Shown here: positions 8,810 through 16,099 of the stretch, in pieces | How positions within the stretch are numbered: the stretch's first letter is position 1 | How the letters are laid out: each line of letters opens with the position of its first letter | Assembly: GCA_966211815.1 (NCBI GenBank) | Contig: CBIHOD010000007.1 | Location: 37,689-101,688, forward strand | DNA from: JANPCX01 sp966211815 | GTDB taxonomy: Bacteria > Pseudomonadota > Gammaproteobacteria > Burkholderiales > Burkholderiaceae_C | Direction: 5' to 3' | Length of the DNA stretch: 64,000 nt | Notes under the pieces: generated by a model | Told to the model about the DNA's origin: nothing | The model's database searches: none | The model's input: the letters and a program-made list of their open reading frames with translations, nothing else | Made by a program: the position numbers and the translations under genes

Positions 8810-9574
8810 ATGACCCGCCTCCTCGCGTTCGACACCTCCACCCAGGCCCTGAGCATCGCCCTCGTGCTGCCGGGGGAAGTGCTGGTTTTTGACGGGGAGG
8901 GCGGCGCCGCCGCGTCCAGCCAATTGATCTCCCGCGCCCAGGAAATGCTCGCGCAGGCGGGGTTGTCGTGGGCCCGGCTCGACGCGATCGCCTTCGGGCG
9001 CGGGCCGGGCGCCTTCACCGGCTTGCGCACGGCGTGCTCGGTCGCGCAGGGCCTGGCGCTCGGCGCCGACCGGCCCGTCCTCCCGGTCGACTCGCTGATG
9101 GTGGTCGCGCAAGACGCCTGCATGTCGCAAGGCGCCCAGGCGATGGCTTCGGCATCGCCGCTCTGGGTGGCCACCGATGCCCGCATGGGCGAAGCCTACG
9201 CCGGCGAATACCGCTGGCTTGCCGGGCCTGGGCATTGGCAGGTCTGTTCGGCACCGCTGCTGAGCCAGCCGCGGGGCCTGGCGGCTCGCTGGGGCGACGC
9301 CCCGCCGCAAGGGCTGGCCGGAAATGCCCTGCTGGCCTTCGCCGATGTTTTCTCGCCGCCGGCGCTGCCGTCCGACTTGCCGCGATTTCCGCACGCCCAG
9401 GTGCGCGCCCAGGCCTTGGCGGCGGTCGCCGCGCAGGCCTGGCGGCAAGGCGAGGCGGTCGACGCGGCGCTGGCGCTGCCGCTCTACGTCCGCGACAAGG
9501 TCGCGCAGACCACGGCCGAGCGCGATGCGGCGCGTGCCGCCGCGGCGGCCGTCGAGCACCGGGGGCCGCCATGA
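8810..9574 (+). CDS. tsaB: tRNA t6A synthesis complex protein TsaB
   Basis: 254-residue ASKHA-fold protein that partners TsaD/TsaE in transferring threonylcarbamoyl to A37 of tRNA. The N-terminus has LLAFDTSTQALSIAL; the conserved GRGPGAFTGLRTACSVAQGLAL follows around residue 65. The start at 8810 gives MTRLLAFDTST, matching the family; the frame from 8732 adds unrelated Pro/Arg-rich residues. The stop overlaps the rimI ATG by four bases, the common tsaB-rimI coupling. First gene of a four-gene run. Confidence 0.95.
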   Translation: MTRLLAFDTSTQALSIALVLPGEVLVFDGEGGAAASSQLISRAQEMLAQAGLSWARLDAIAFGRGPGAFTGLRTACSVAQGLALGADRPVLPVDSLMVVAQDACMSQGAQAMASASPLWVATDARMGEAYAGEYRWLAGPGHWQVCSAPLLSQPRGLAARWGDAPPQGLAGNALLAFADVFSPPALPSDLPRFPHAQVRAQALAAVAAQAWRQGEAVDAALALPLYVRDKVAQTTAERDAARAAAAAVEHRGPP

Positions 9575-10059
9575 CCACCCGCCTGCGCCGACCCGCGCAG
9601 GAGGCGCTGCGGCCGCTGACGGTCGACTGGCTGGACGCCGTCATGGCCGTGGAGCAGCGCGCCTATGCCTTCCCCTGGTCGCGCGGGAACTTCATCGATT
9701 CCCTCGCCGCCGGCTATCCCGCCGAACTCCTGGTCGACACCCAGCGCCGGCTGGTGGGTTATTTCGTCGGCATGCACGGGGTGGACGAGATGCACCTGCT
9801 CAACATCACCGTGGCGCCCGAGCACCAGGGCCGGGGGCACGCGCGAACGCTGTTGAACGCGCTCGTCGCGCATTCGAGGGCGGCTTCGGCGCACAAGGTT
9901 TGGCTCGAAGTGCGGCAGAGCAATGCGCACGCGCAGGCGGTCTACCGGCACTTCGGTTTCCAGAACATCGGCTTGCGCCGCGGCTATTACCCCGCCGCGC
10001 TGGGACAGCGAGAGGACGCGGTGGTGATGGCGATGCGCCTGACGGAGGGGGCGCCATGA
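9571..10059 (+). CDS. rimI: Ribosomal protein S18-alanine N-acetyltransferase
   Basis: 162-residue GNAT acetyltransferase that acetylates the N-terminal Ala of ribosomal protein S18. Visible GNAT features: motif A (ITVAPEHQGRGHARTLLNAL, with the Q-x-x-G-x-A/G acetyl-CoA loop), the LEVRQSNAHAQAVYRHFGF stretch and the terminal RRGYYPA region typical of RimI. It overlaps tsaB upstream (ATGA at 9571-9574) and the uracil-DNA glycosylase gene downstream (ATGA at 10056-10059), so translation of the three is probably coupled. Confidence 0.95.
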   Translation: MTTRLRRPAQEALRPLTVDWLDAVMAVEQRAYAFPWSRGNFIDSLAAGYPAELLVDTQRRLVGYFVGMHGVDEMHLLNITVAPEHQGRGHARTLLNALVAHSRAASAHKVWLEVRQSNAHAQAVYRHFGFQNIGLRRGYYPAALGQREDAVVMAMRLTEGAP

Positions 10060-10877
10060 GATGGAGCGCGCGGCAACGCGCCATGCTGGCGGAAATGGGC
10101 ACGCCGCTGTGGTTCGCGCCCGAACAGCCGGCGCCCGCTGTCGCGCCGGAGCCGGCACGCGCCGAAGTAGCCACGGACGGGCCGGTGTCCGTTTCGCCGG
10201 AGCGCGAACCGCCGTCTTCGGCCGGGCAGGGCCCCGCCCCGTCCGCCCAGCCCATCCTGGCCCAGGGCTCGCGTCCCGAAGGCGTCGCGGCCATGGGCTG
10301 GCAGGCCCTGCGCGAAGCGGTGGCGGGTTGCACGGCTTGCTCGCTGTGCCGCAGCCGCACCCAGACGGTGTTCGGCGTGGGGCATCCGCGGGCGCACTGG
10401 ATGATCGTCGGCGAAGCGCCCGGCGAGCAGGAAGACCGGCAGGGCAAGCCATTCGTCGGCAAGTCGGGCCAATTGCTGGACAACATGCTGCGCGCGCTCG
10501 GGCTGTCGCGGGACCCGCTGCCGGGCCAGCAGGACGGCGACCCGGCGACCCAGGTGTTCATCGCCAACACCTTGAAGTGCCGGCCGCCCGGCAACCGCAA
10601 TCCGGCGCCGGAGGAGCTGGCGCAATGCCAGCCTTACCTCGAACGGCAGATCGAACTGGTGCAGCCGAGGATCATCCTGGCCATGGGCCGTTTCGCGGTG
10701 CAAAGCCTTTTGCGCAGCAATGAGGCCATCGGCAAACTCCGCGGGCGCGTCCACCAGTTCCATGGGGTGCCGCTGGTCGTCACTTACCACCCGGCCTACC
10801 TGCTGCGGAATCTGGAAGAAAAAGCCCGGGCCTGGGACGACCTGTGCCTGGCCCGGGTCACCCTGGAGGGGGTGTGA
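10056..10877 (+). CDS. Uracil-DNA glycosylase, family 4/5 iron-sulfur type
   Basis: 273 residues. Removes uracil from DNA in base-excision repair. After an N-terminal low-complexity Pro/Ala/Glu linker (about 20-75), the glycosylase domain shows CTACSLC, the first cysteines of a probable 4Fe-4S site, MIVGEAPGEQEDRQGKPFVG (active-site motif 1 and Fe-S loop), NTLKCRPPGNRNP with a further Cys, and TYHPAYLLRN (motif 3). The family often sits beside tsaB-rimI in betaproteobacteria. The start at 10056 overlaps the rimI stop; the frame open from 9324 is the shadow of tsaB and rimI. Confidence 0.92.
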   Translation: MRWSARQRAMLAEMGTPLWFAPEQPAPAVAPEPARAEVATDGPVSVSPEREPPSSAGQGPAPSAQPILAQGSRPEGVAAMGWQALREAVAGCTACSLCRSRTQTVFGVGHPRAHWMIVGEAPGEQEDRQGKPFVGKSGQLLDNMLRALGLSRDPLPGQQDGDPATQVFIANTLKCRPPGNRNPAPEELAQCQPYLERQIELVQPRIILAMGRFAVQSLLRSNEAIGKLRGRVHQFHGVPLVVTYHPAYLLRNLEEKARAWDDLCLARVTLEGV

Positions 10878-10910
10878 ACGCGGCGCGACCCCGTGTACGC
10901 TCACACCCCT

Positions 10911-13382
10911 ATGCGCAATACACACGCCCCATCCACCGACCCCAATCCTTGGGATGCCCTGCCCACCATGGCGGTCGTGCTGTCGGCCGATGGCAGGGTG
11001 TTGAGCAGCAACCGCGCCTTCAGCCGCTACCTCGCCGGACGCGTGCCCGAAGGCGTCGAATGCCTCCGGCAGGAATGCCAATGGCTGAGCCCCTCCTCCT
11101 GCCAGTCCTTGCTGGAAGCGCTGTCTTCGCGGCGGGATTTCAATCTGGCCTTGCACCCGCGCGTCGTCCTCGGCAAGGAGATCCCCGAGTGTTTCGAATT
11201 CCAGGCGCAATGGCTGCCCGACGGCGAGTGCTACAGCTGCGTCCTCCATGACGTCAGCCAGGCGCGCCACACGGCCAGGCTGCTGCAAGCGCAAGCGGAG
11301 CAGTTCCGCCTGCTCGCGAACAACGTGCCTGTGTTGATCGCCTATTACGACGCCGTCAATTTCGCCTGCCAGTTCGCCAACAGCAGCTATGCGCACACTT
11401 TCGGCTGGGAAGAGCACAGCATCATCGGCCGTACGTTCGGCGAGGTGATCGGTGAAGAAGCGGCGGCGCAGATCCAGCCCCAGGTGAACCATGTGCTGAA
11501 GGAGCGCAAGGGCGTCTCCTATGAACGCCGACTGACGACCGCGGACGGTGGCTCCCGCTACATCGAAGTCAACATCCTGCCCCACCTCGACGTGCAGGGT
11601 GAGCCGGTTGGCGGTTTCGTCCTGATTTCCGACATCACCCGCCACCGTTTGGCGGAGCAAGCATTGCGCGAGTCCGAGGAGCGCCTCGCCAAATTCATGC
11701 AAGCCAGCGCCGAAGGCATCGTTTTCCACCACAACGGCGTCGTGACCGACGCCAACCCTCCCATCTGCGAGCTGCTCGGCTACGGCCTGGACGAACTGTT
11801 GGGCCGCAAGACACTCGAATTCATCGCCCCCGACCACGTCGCCAAGGTGGTGTCGGTGATGTCGTCGGGCCAGGAGACGGCCTACGAAAGCGTCTTGATC
11901 GACAAGCGGGGCCAGCGTCTACCGGTGGAGTTCATCGTCCGCACCATCACCCGCCATGGCAAACGCCTGCGCATGACGGTCGTGCGCGACCTGCGCGACC
12001 GCGAGGCCGCGCGGGCCCGCATCCACTACCAGGCCCACCATGACGCCCTCACGGGCCTGCCCAACCGGACCGCGTTCATGGAGCGGCTGGACGGCCTGAT
12101 CGCCGGTTCTCGAAGCAAGACGTCCCGTGGCGAAGCGGTCGAGCCCATGGCCCTGCTGTTCATCGACCTGGACCACTTCAAGCGCGTCAACGATTCACTC
12201 GGCCACCTGGCCGGCGACGTGCTGCTGCGCACGGTGGCCAAGCGCATCACCAGCTGCCTGCGCCAGACCGACCTGGTGGCCCGGTTCGGTGGCGACGAGT
12301 TCATGGTGCTGCTGCCCGACGCGGGCAGCCACGCCGAGGTCGAGGAAGTCGCCGGCAAGCTGCTCAGCGCGGTGGAAGCACCGGTGTCCGTCGAAAGCTG
12401 GCCGCTGTCGGTGACCCCATCCGTCGGCATCGCGCTCTTCCCCGAAGACGGCACCACGGCCGACGCGCTGATCAAGAACGCCGACACCGCCATGTACCAA
12501 GCCAAGGCGCGCGGCCGGGCGGGCTACTGCTTCTTCACGCCGGAGATGGCGAGCAACGCCTACGCCGACCTGGTCATGGAGGGGGAATTGACCCAAGCCC
12601 TGGCCCGTGGGGAGTTCGAGTTGTATTTCCAGCCGCAGGTCGAGGCCGACTCTCGCACGCTGGTGGGCGTGGAAGCGCTGATCCGCTGGCACCACCCGAC
12701 GCGTGGGCTGTTGATGCCCGACGATTTCATCCCCGTGGCGGAACAGCAGCGGCTCATCCTCCCGCTCGGTCAATGGGTGTTGCGGGAGGCGGCTCGTGCC
12801 GCGGCCCGGTGGCGCGCCCAAGGCTTGAACATCGGGCCCGTCGCCGTCAATTTGTCGAACGCGCAGTTCCAATCGGGCGGCTTCGTCGAGGCGGTGGCGG
12901 AGATCCTGGCGGACGAGGGCGCCGCCGGTGAATTGATCGAGCTGGAGCTGACCGAGCGCATGCTGATGGACGACCTCGCCGGTGTCCGGCGGCGCCTCAG
13001 CCAACTCAGCGCGATGGGCATCCTGATATCGGTGGACGACTTCGGCACAGGGTATTCGTCGCTGGGCCATCTCAAAGAGTTGCCCATCGACAAAATGAAG
13101 ATCGATCGCTCTTTCGTGCACGACCTGCCGGGGGACACCGACTCCGCCGCGATCGCCTGCGCGATCATCCAGATGGCGCGCAGCCTGGGCATCACCGCCA
13201 TGGCGGAGGGCGTGGAAACCGAGGCGCAACGCGCCTTCCTCGCGCGCCAGGGCTGTCATGAACTGCAAGGCGAATTGATCAGCCATCCGCTGGCAGCGCC
13301 TGACCTGGAACGCTGGGTGCTGGCCCGCGCCGTGGCCGGGCGGGAAAGCGATAAGCGGGAAAGTGTCCAGGCCATCGCCTGA
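10911..13382 (+). CDS. PAS-GGDEF-EAL protein (cyclic-di-GMP synthase/phosphodiesterase)
   Basis: 823 residues without an evident signal or membrane helix. Order: an N-terminal PAS-like region (about 15-115), a PAS domain (about 130-240), a second PAS around 255-360, GGDEF (about 375-540) and EAL (about 560-805). The GGDEF signature is intact (RFGGDEF, near residue 460), as are EALIRWHHP (near 587) and DDFGTGYSSLGHLKELPIDKMKID (near 708), so either activity is possible. The partial PAS sensory input is unidentified. An in-frame GTG at 10893 would add six residues. It follows the glycosylase gene by 33 bases and may share its transcript. Confidence 0.93.
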   Translation: MRNTHAPSTDPNPWDALPTMAVVLSADGRVLSSNRAFSRYLAGRVPEGVECLRQECQWLSPSSCQSLLEALSSRRDFNLALHPRVVLGKEIPECFEFQAQWLPDGECYSCVLHDVSQARHTARLLQAQAEQFRLLANNVPVLIAYYDAVNFACQFANSSYAHTFGWEEHSIIGRTFGEVIGEEAAAQIQPQVNHVLKERKGVSYERRLTTADGGSRYIEVNILPHLDVQGEPVGGFVLISDITRHRLAEQALRESEERLAKFMQASAEGIVFHHNGVVTDANPPICELLGYGLDELLGRKTLEFIAPDHVAKVVSVMSSGQETAYESVLIDKRGQRLPVEFIVRTITRHGKRLRMTVVRDLRDREAARARIHYQAHHDALTGLPNRTAFMERLDGLIAGSRSKTSRGEAVEPMALLFIDLDHFKRVNDSLGHLAGDVLLRTVAKRITSCLRQTDLVARFGGDEFMVLLPDAGSHAEVEEVAGKLLSAVEAPVSVESWPLSVTPSVGIALFPEDGTTADALIKNADTAMYQAKARGRAGYCFFTPEMASNAYADLVMEGELTQALARGEFELYFQPQVEADSRTLVGVEALIRWHHPTRGLLMPDDFIPVAEQQRLILPLGQWVLREAARAAARWRAQGLNIGPVAVNLSNAQFQSGGFVEAVAEILADEGAAGELIELELTERMLMDDLAGVRRRLSQLSAMGILISVDDFGTGYSSLGHLKELPIDKMKIDRSFVHDLPGDTDSAAIACAIIQMARSLGITAMAEGVETEAQRAFLARQGCHELQGELISHPLAAPDLERWVLARAVAGRESDKRESVQAIA

Positions 13383-13409
13383 ACCTCGCGCCAGGCTGCT
13401 TGCCGGGCA

Positions 13410-13703
13410 TTACCTCGCGGCTGACGCCGCTGCCACCTGGGCGGGCGCCGCATCCGCTGTCTTGATGGTGGCGGGCTGACGCCGCGCAACGGAAGCGGAC
13501 TGATTCATCGCCTGCAACAACGTGGGGCCATAAACCTCGGCCGGGGATGGCAACTCCCCCGCGGCGCGGGCGCGCAGGAATTCGGCGCGCACTTCCGCCC
13601 GGGTCAAGCTTGCGGGCGCCGACGTGGGTTCGGCAGCTTGCGCGTTGAAAGTGGCGGCCCCCAGCAAGGCGGCCAAAGCAAACGGGGTCAAGGCGGTTTT
13701 CAT
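13410..13703 (-). CDS. DUF4148 small periplasmic protein
   Basis: 97 residues: a signal peptide (KTALTPFALAALLGAATFNAQAA) followed by a short mature chain with LTRAEVRAEFLRARAAGELPSPAEVYG, the pattern of DUF4148 proteins that are common and often multi-copy in Burkholderiales. Function unknown. The start at 13703 has AAGGAG seven to twelve bases upstream; the longer frame from 13751 is rejected. Divergent from a LysR-type regulator across an AT-rich 145-base gap holding a palindrome, so the regulator may control it. Confidence 0.82.
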   Translation of the reverse strand: MKTALTPFALAALLGAATFNAQAAEPTSAPASLTRAEVRAEFLRARAAGELPSPAEVYGPTLLQAMNQSASVARRQPATIKTADAAPAQVAAASAAR

Positions 13704-13773
13704 GATCGATACTCCTTTAAGGCCAGCGGTTCGAAAGTCCGTGGCAGCCATGGGTTGGCATGGGCTTCACTCT

Positions 13774-13794
13774 ATTTATTGCTTTTGCATAAAT
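13774..13794. promoter_or_regulatory. AT-rich inverted repeat, LysR operator candidate
   Basis: ATTTAT and ATAAAT flank a nine-base spacer, giving a dyad with the T-N11-A feature of LysR-type sites. It overlaps the -35 box of the lysR promoter and lies 70 bases before the DUF4148 start on the other strand. Confidence 0.45.
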
Positions 13795-13813
13795 AAAGCT
13801 TGCAACTTAGAAT
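13785..13813 (+). promoter_or_regulatory. Sigma70-type promoter of the LysR gene
   Basis: TTGCAT (13785-13790) and TAGAAT (13808-13813) are separated by exactly 17 bases in an AT-rich gap, 36 bases before the LysR ATG. The overlap of the palindrome with the -35 fits autorepression. Confidence 0.6.
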
Positions 13814-13848
13814 GACGAGTTGCTGAATAAGAAATAATTGAGGGGTTC

Positions 13849-14850
13849 ATGGACCGTCTTCATTCCATGCGGGTGTTTGCCCGTGTCATCGACGAAGGCA
13901 GTTTCGCCGCTGCCGCGCGGGCCTTGAATCTGTCAGCCGCCGTGGTGACGCGGCTGGTGGCCGATTTGGAGGAGCACCTGGGTGTGCGCCTGATCAACCG
14001 GACGACGCGCCGCTTGGCATTGACCGACACCGGCGAGCTCTACCTTGAACGGGTCAGGCAGATCCTGTCGGAAGTGGAAGAGGCCGAGGCCCTGGCGAGC
14101 GCGGCCACGTCCGAGCCGCGCGGTGTGGTGAGGGTGCTTTCTCCGCCTGCTTTCGCGGTGCATCAGCTGGCGCCGCGGTTGCCGGCATTCAAAGCGCGGT
14201 TTCCCAAGGTGACCATCGAGCTGTCCGCGCCCGGGCCGGTGTCTACGGTCGACGAAAATTTCGACATCACGGTTTTGCTGGTGGGGCAGCGCCCGCTGGA
14301 GGGCGATTACGTCGCGCGCCTGCTGGCGCATTCGGCCTGGGTGGTCTGTGCCTCGCCCGCTTACCTCGACGAGCGTGGCCGCCCCGTCCATCCCAAGGAC
14401 CTGATGAGGCACCGTGTCATGGCGCCGAGCAGCATCCGGGAAGTTTCTTTCCATCTGGACAACCAGGAGCGGTCGGCGGGCGGGCGAAACGGCGCAACCG
14501 CCGCGCCGGTGGCCACGGAAAGCCCATTGGGTGCGCCGGCCATCGCCAGCGTCACTTTGGATTCGATCCGTGCCACCCTGGTCACCAACCACATCGACAC
14601 CCTTTTCGCCGCGGCCAAAGCCGGCCTGGGCATCGCGGGGCTGCCGTCTTTCGTGGTCCATCCGGCGTTGCAGGACGGTTCCCTGGAACGGGTGGTGTGC
14701 GATTGGCAGCTGATCCACGCCTCGATCTACATCGCCATGCCCACCCGCAAATACGTGCCTGCCCGCACGCGGGCGTTGTGGGATTTCCTGCTGGAGGCTT
14801 TCGGCGGAGAGCCGCGGGACCCCTGGCTCGGCGCCTGCGACAAGCGCTGA
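13849..14850 (+). CDS. LysR-family transcriptional regulator
   Basis: 333 residues. N-terminal winged helix-turn-helix (about 1-60: SMRVFARVIDEGSFAAAARALNLSAAVVTRLVADLEEHLGVRLINRTTRRLALT), then a linker helix and a substrate-binding domain (about 90-300) of the CrgA-like group. The effector is unknown. An Ala/Gly/Thr-rich insertion around residues 207-225 (SAGGRNGATAAPVATESP) is longer than in typical relatives. Divergent from the DUF4148 gene; 3' end faces amgK. Confidence 0.9.
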   Translation: MDRLHSMRVFARVIDEGSFAAAARALNLSAAVVTRLVADLEEHLGVRLINRTTRRLALTDTGELYLERVRQILSEVEEAEALASAATSEPRGVVRVLSPPAFAVHQLAPRLPAFKARFPKVTIELSAPGPVSTVDENFDITVLLVGQRPLEGDYVARLLAHSAWVVCASPAYLDERGRPVHPKDLMRHRVMAPSSIREVSFHLDNQERSAGGRNGATAAPVATESPLGAPAIASVTLDSIRATLVTNHIDTLFAAAKAGLGIAGLPSFVVHPALQDGSLERVVCDWQLIHASIYIAMPTRKYVPARTRALWDFLLEAFGGEPRDPWLGACDKR

Positions 14851-14888
14851 GACGCCCGTCGCTGCGCTCGGCAGCCCATGCGCATGGG

Positions 14889-16004
14889 TCAGTAGAACGC
14901 TTCCACCCGCGTCTCGCCCATCAAGGGCTCCAGGAGCCTGGCCAGTGGGCGAAGGTTGTTGTAGCGGGAGGCCGCCTTGTGGGCATACGCGAAGAAACGG
15001 GGAAGGTCTTCGCTGTAGCGGGGTTTGGCGTCGCGGTGCTTCAACCGGCAGAAGATGCCCAGCACCTTGAGGTGCCGCTGCAGGCCCATCCATTCCAGCG
15101 CGCGCCAGAACTCGCCGAAATCCTCGTCCACGGGCAGGCCGGCTTTGCGGGCGGCCTGCCAATAACGCACCGCGAAATCGATCTCCTGTTCCTCTTCCCA
15201 ACTGAAGAAGGCGTCGCGGACCAGGGAGGCCGCGTCGTAAGTGATCGGCCCGCGCACCGCGTCCTGGAAATCCAGCAAACCCAGGCCTTCGGGCGTCACC
15301 ATGAGGTTGCGCGGCATGTAGTCCCGGTGCACCGCGACCTGCGGCTGCGCCAGGGCGCTGGCCACCAGCAGGTCGCAGGCCTCCTGCCACTGCTGGCGCT
15401 CGTCGCCCGTCCAGGCCACGCCGAACTCTTTGGCCACGCACCACTCGGGGAACAGGGCCAGTTCGCGGCGCAGCAGGGCGTCGTCATAGGCGGGCATGCC
15501 GCTGGCGTCCACCCTGGTTTGCCAGTCCACCAGCAGCTGCACCGCCTGCCGCATCAACGCTTCATTGCGCGCCTGGCCGCCCTCGAGGCTTTGCTGGCGT
15601 TGCAGTTGGGGGAGCATCAGCTCGTTGCCCAGGTCGCTCAGCAGCAGGAAGCCTTGGTCCAGTTCCTGCGCGAGCACGGCCGGCGCGTGCAGGTGCGCCC
15701 GGGCGATCAGGCCGGCCACCCTGACGAAGGGGCGGACGTCTTCCATCGGGGGCGGCGCGTCCATCACGATCAGGCTGCCGCCTCCGGCGCGGTCGATTCG
15801 CAGGTATCTGCGGAAGCTGGCGTCGCTGGAGGCGCTGCGCAGCGATTCGGGCTGCAAGCCGTGCTGTTCGACCAGGGGCGCGAGCCACGCTTCGAACGCC
15901 TCTTGCCGTTGCGCGGTGGGCCAGGCGATCGCTTGCACAGGCTGCGCGATGCGATTTTCCGCGGTGGACGGGGAGGCGGATCCGGTGTCGTTCTTGGAGG
16001 TCAT
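14889..16004 (-). CDS. amgK: Anomeric MurNAc/GlcNAc kinase (AmgK-like phosphotransferase)
   Basis: 371-residue aminoglycoside-phosphotransferase-fold kinase. AmgK phosphorylates recovered N-acetylmuramic acid at C1 in peptidoglycan recycling, bypassing de novo UDP-MurNAc synthesis. Visible: an N-terminal lobe with SSDASFRRYLRI, the catalytic loop VHRDYMPRNLMV (H-x-D-x4-N) and the metal-binding LLDFQDAVRGP. The divergent position against lptD is the standard amgK location in proteobacteria. The usual partner, the nucleotidyltransferase murU, does not follow; a LysR gene converges instead. The symbol rests on fold plus location. Confidence 0.85.
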   Translation of the reverse strand: MTSKNDTGSASPSTAENRIAQPVQAIAWPTAQRQEAFEAWLAPLVEQHGLQPESLRSASSDASFRRYLRIDRAGGGSLIVMDAPPPMEDVRPFVRVAGLIARAHLHAPAVLAQELDQGFLLLSDLGNELMLPQLQRQQSLEGGQARNEALMRQAVQLLVDWQTRVDASGMPAYDDALLRRELALFPEWCVAKEFGVAWTGDERQQWQEACDLLVASALAQPQVAVHRDYMPRNLMVTPEGLGLLDFQDAVRGPITYDAASLVRDAFFSWEEEQEIDFAVRYWQAARKAGLPVDEDFGEFWRALEWMGLQRHLKVLGIFCRLKHRDAKPRYSEDLPRFFAYAHKAASRYNNLRPLARLLEPLMGETRVEAFY

Positions 16005-16099
16005 GGGGGCTTCGGGCTGCGGGAAGTTCGCGTCAAACCTGCATGGAATAATCGATCGATTCTACAAATCGCCCTTGCCCGCGCCGCGGATCCGCAGCC

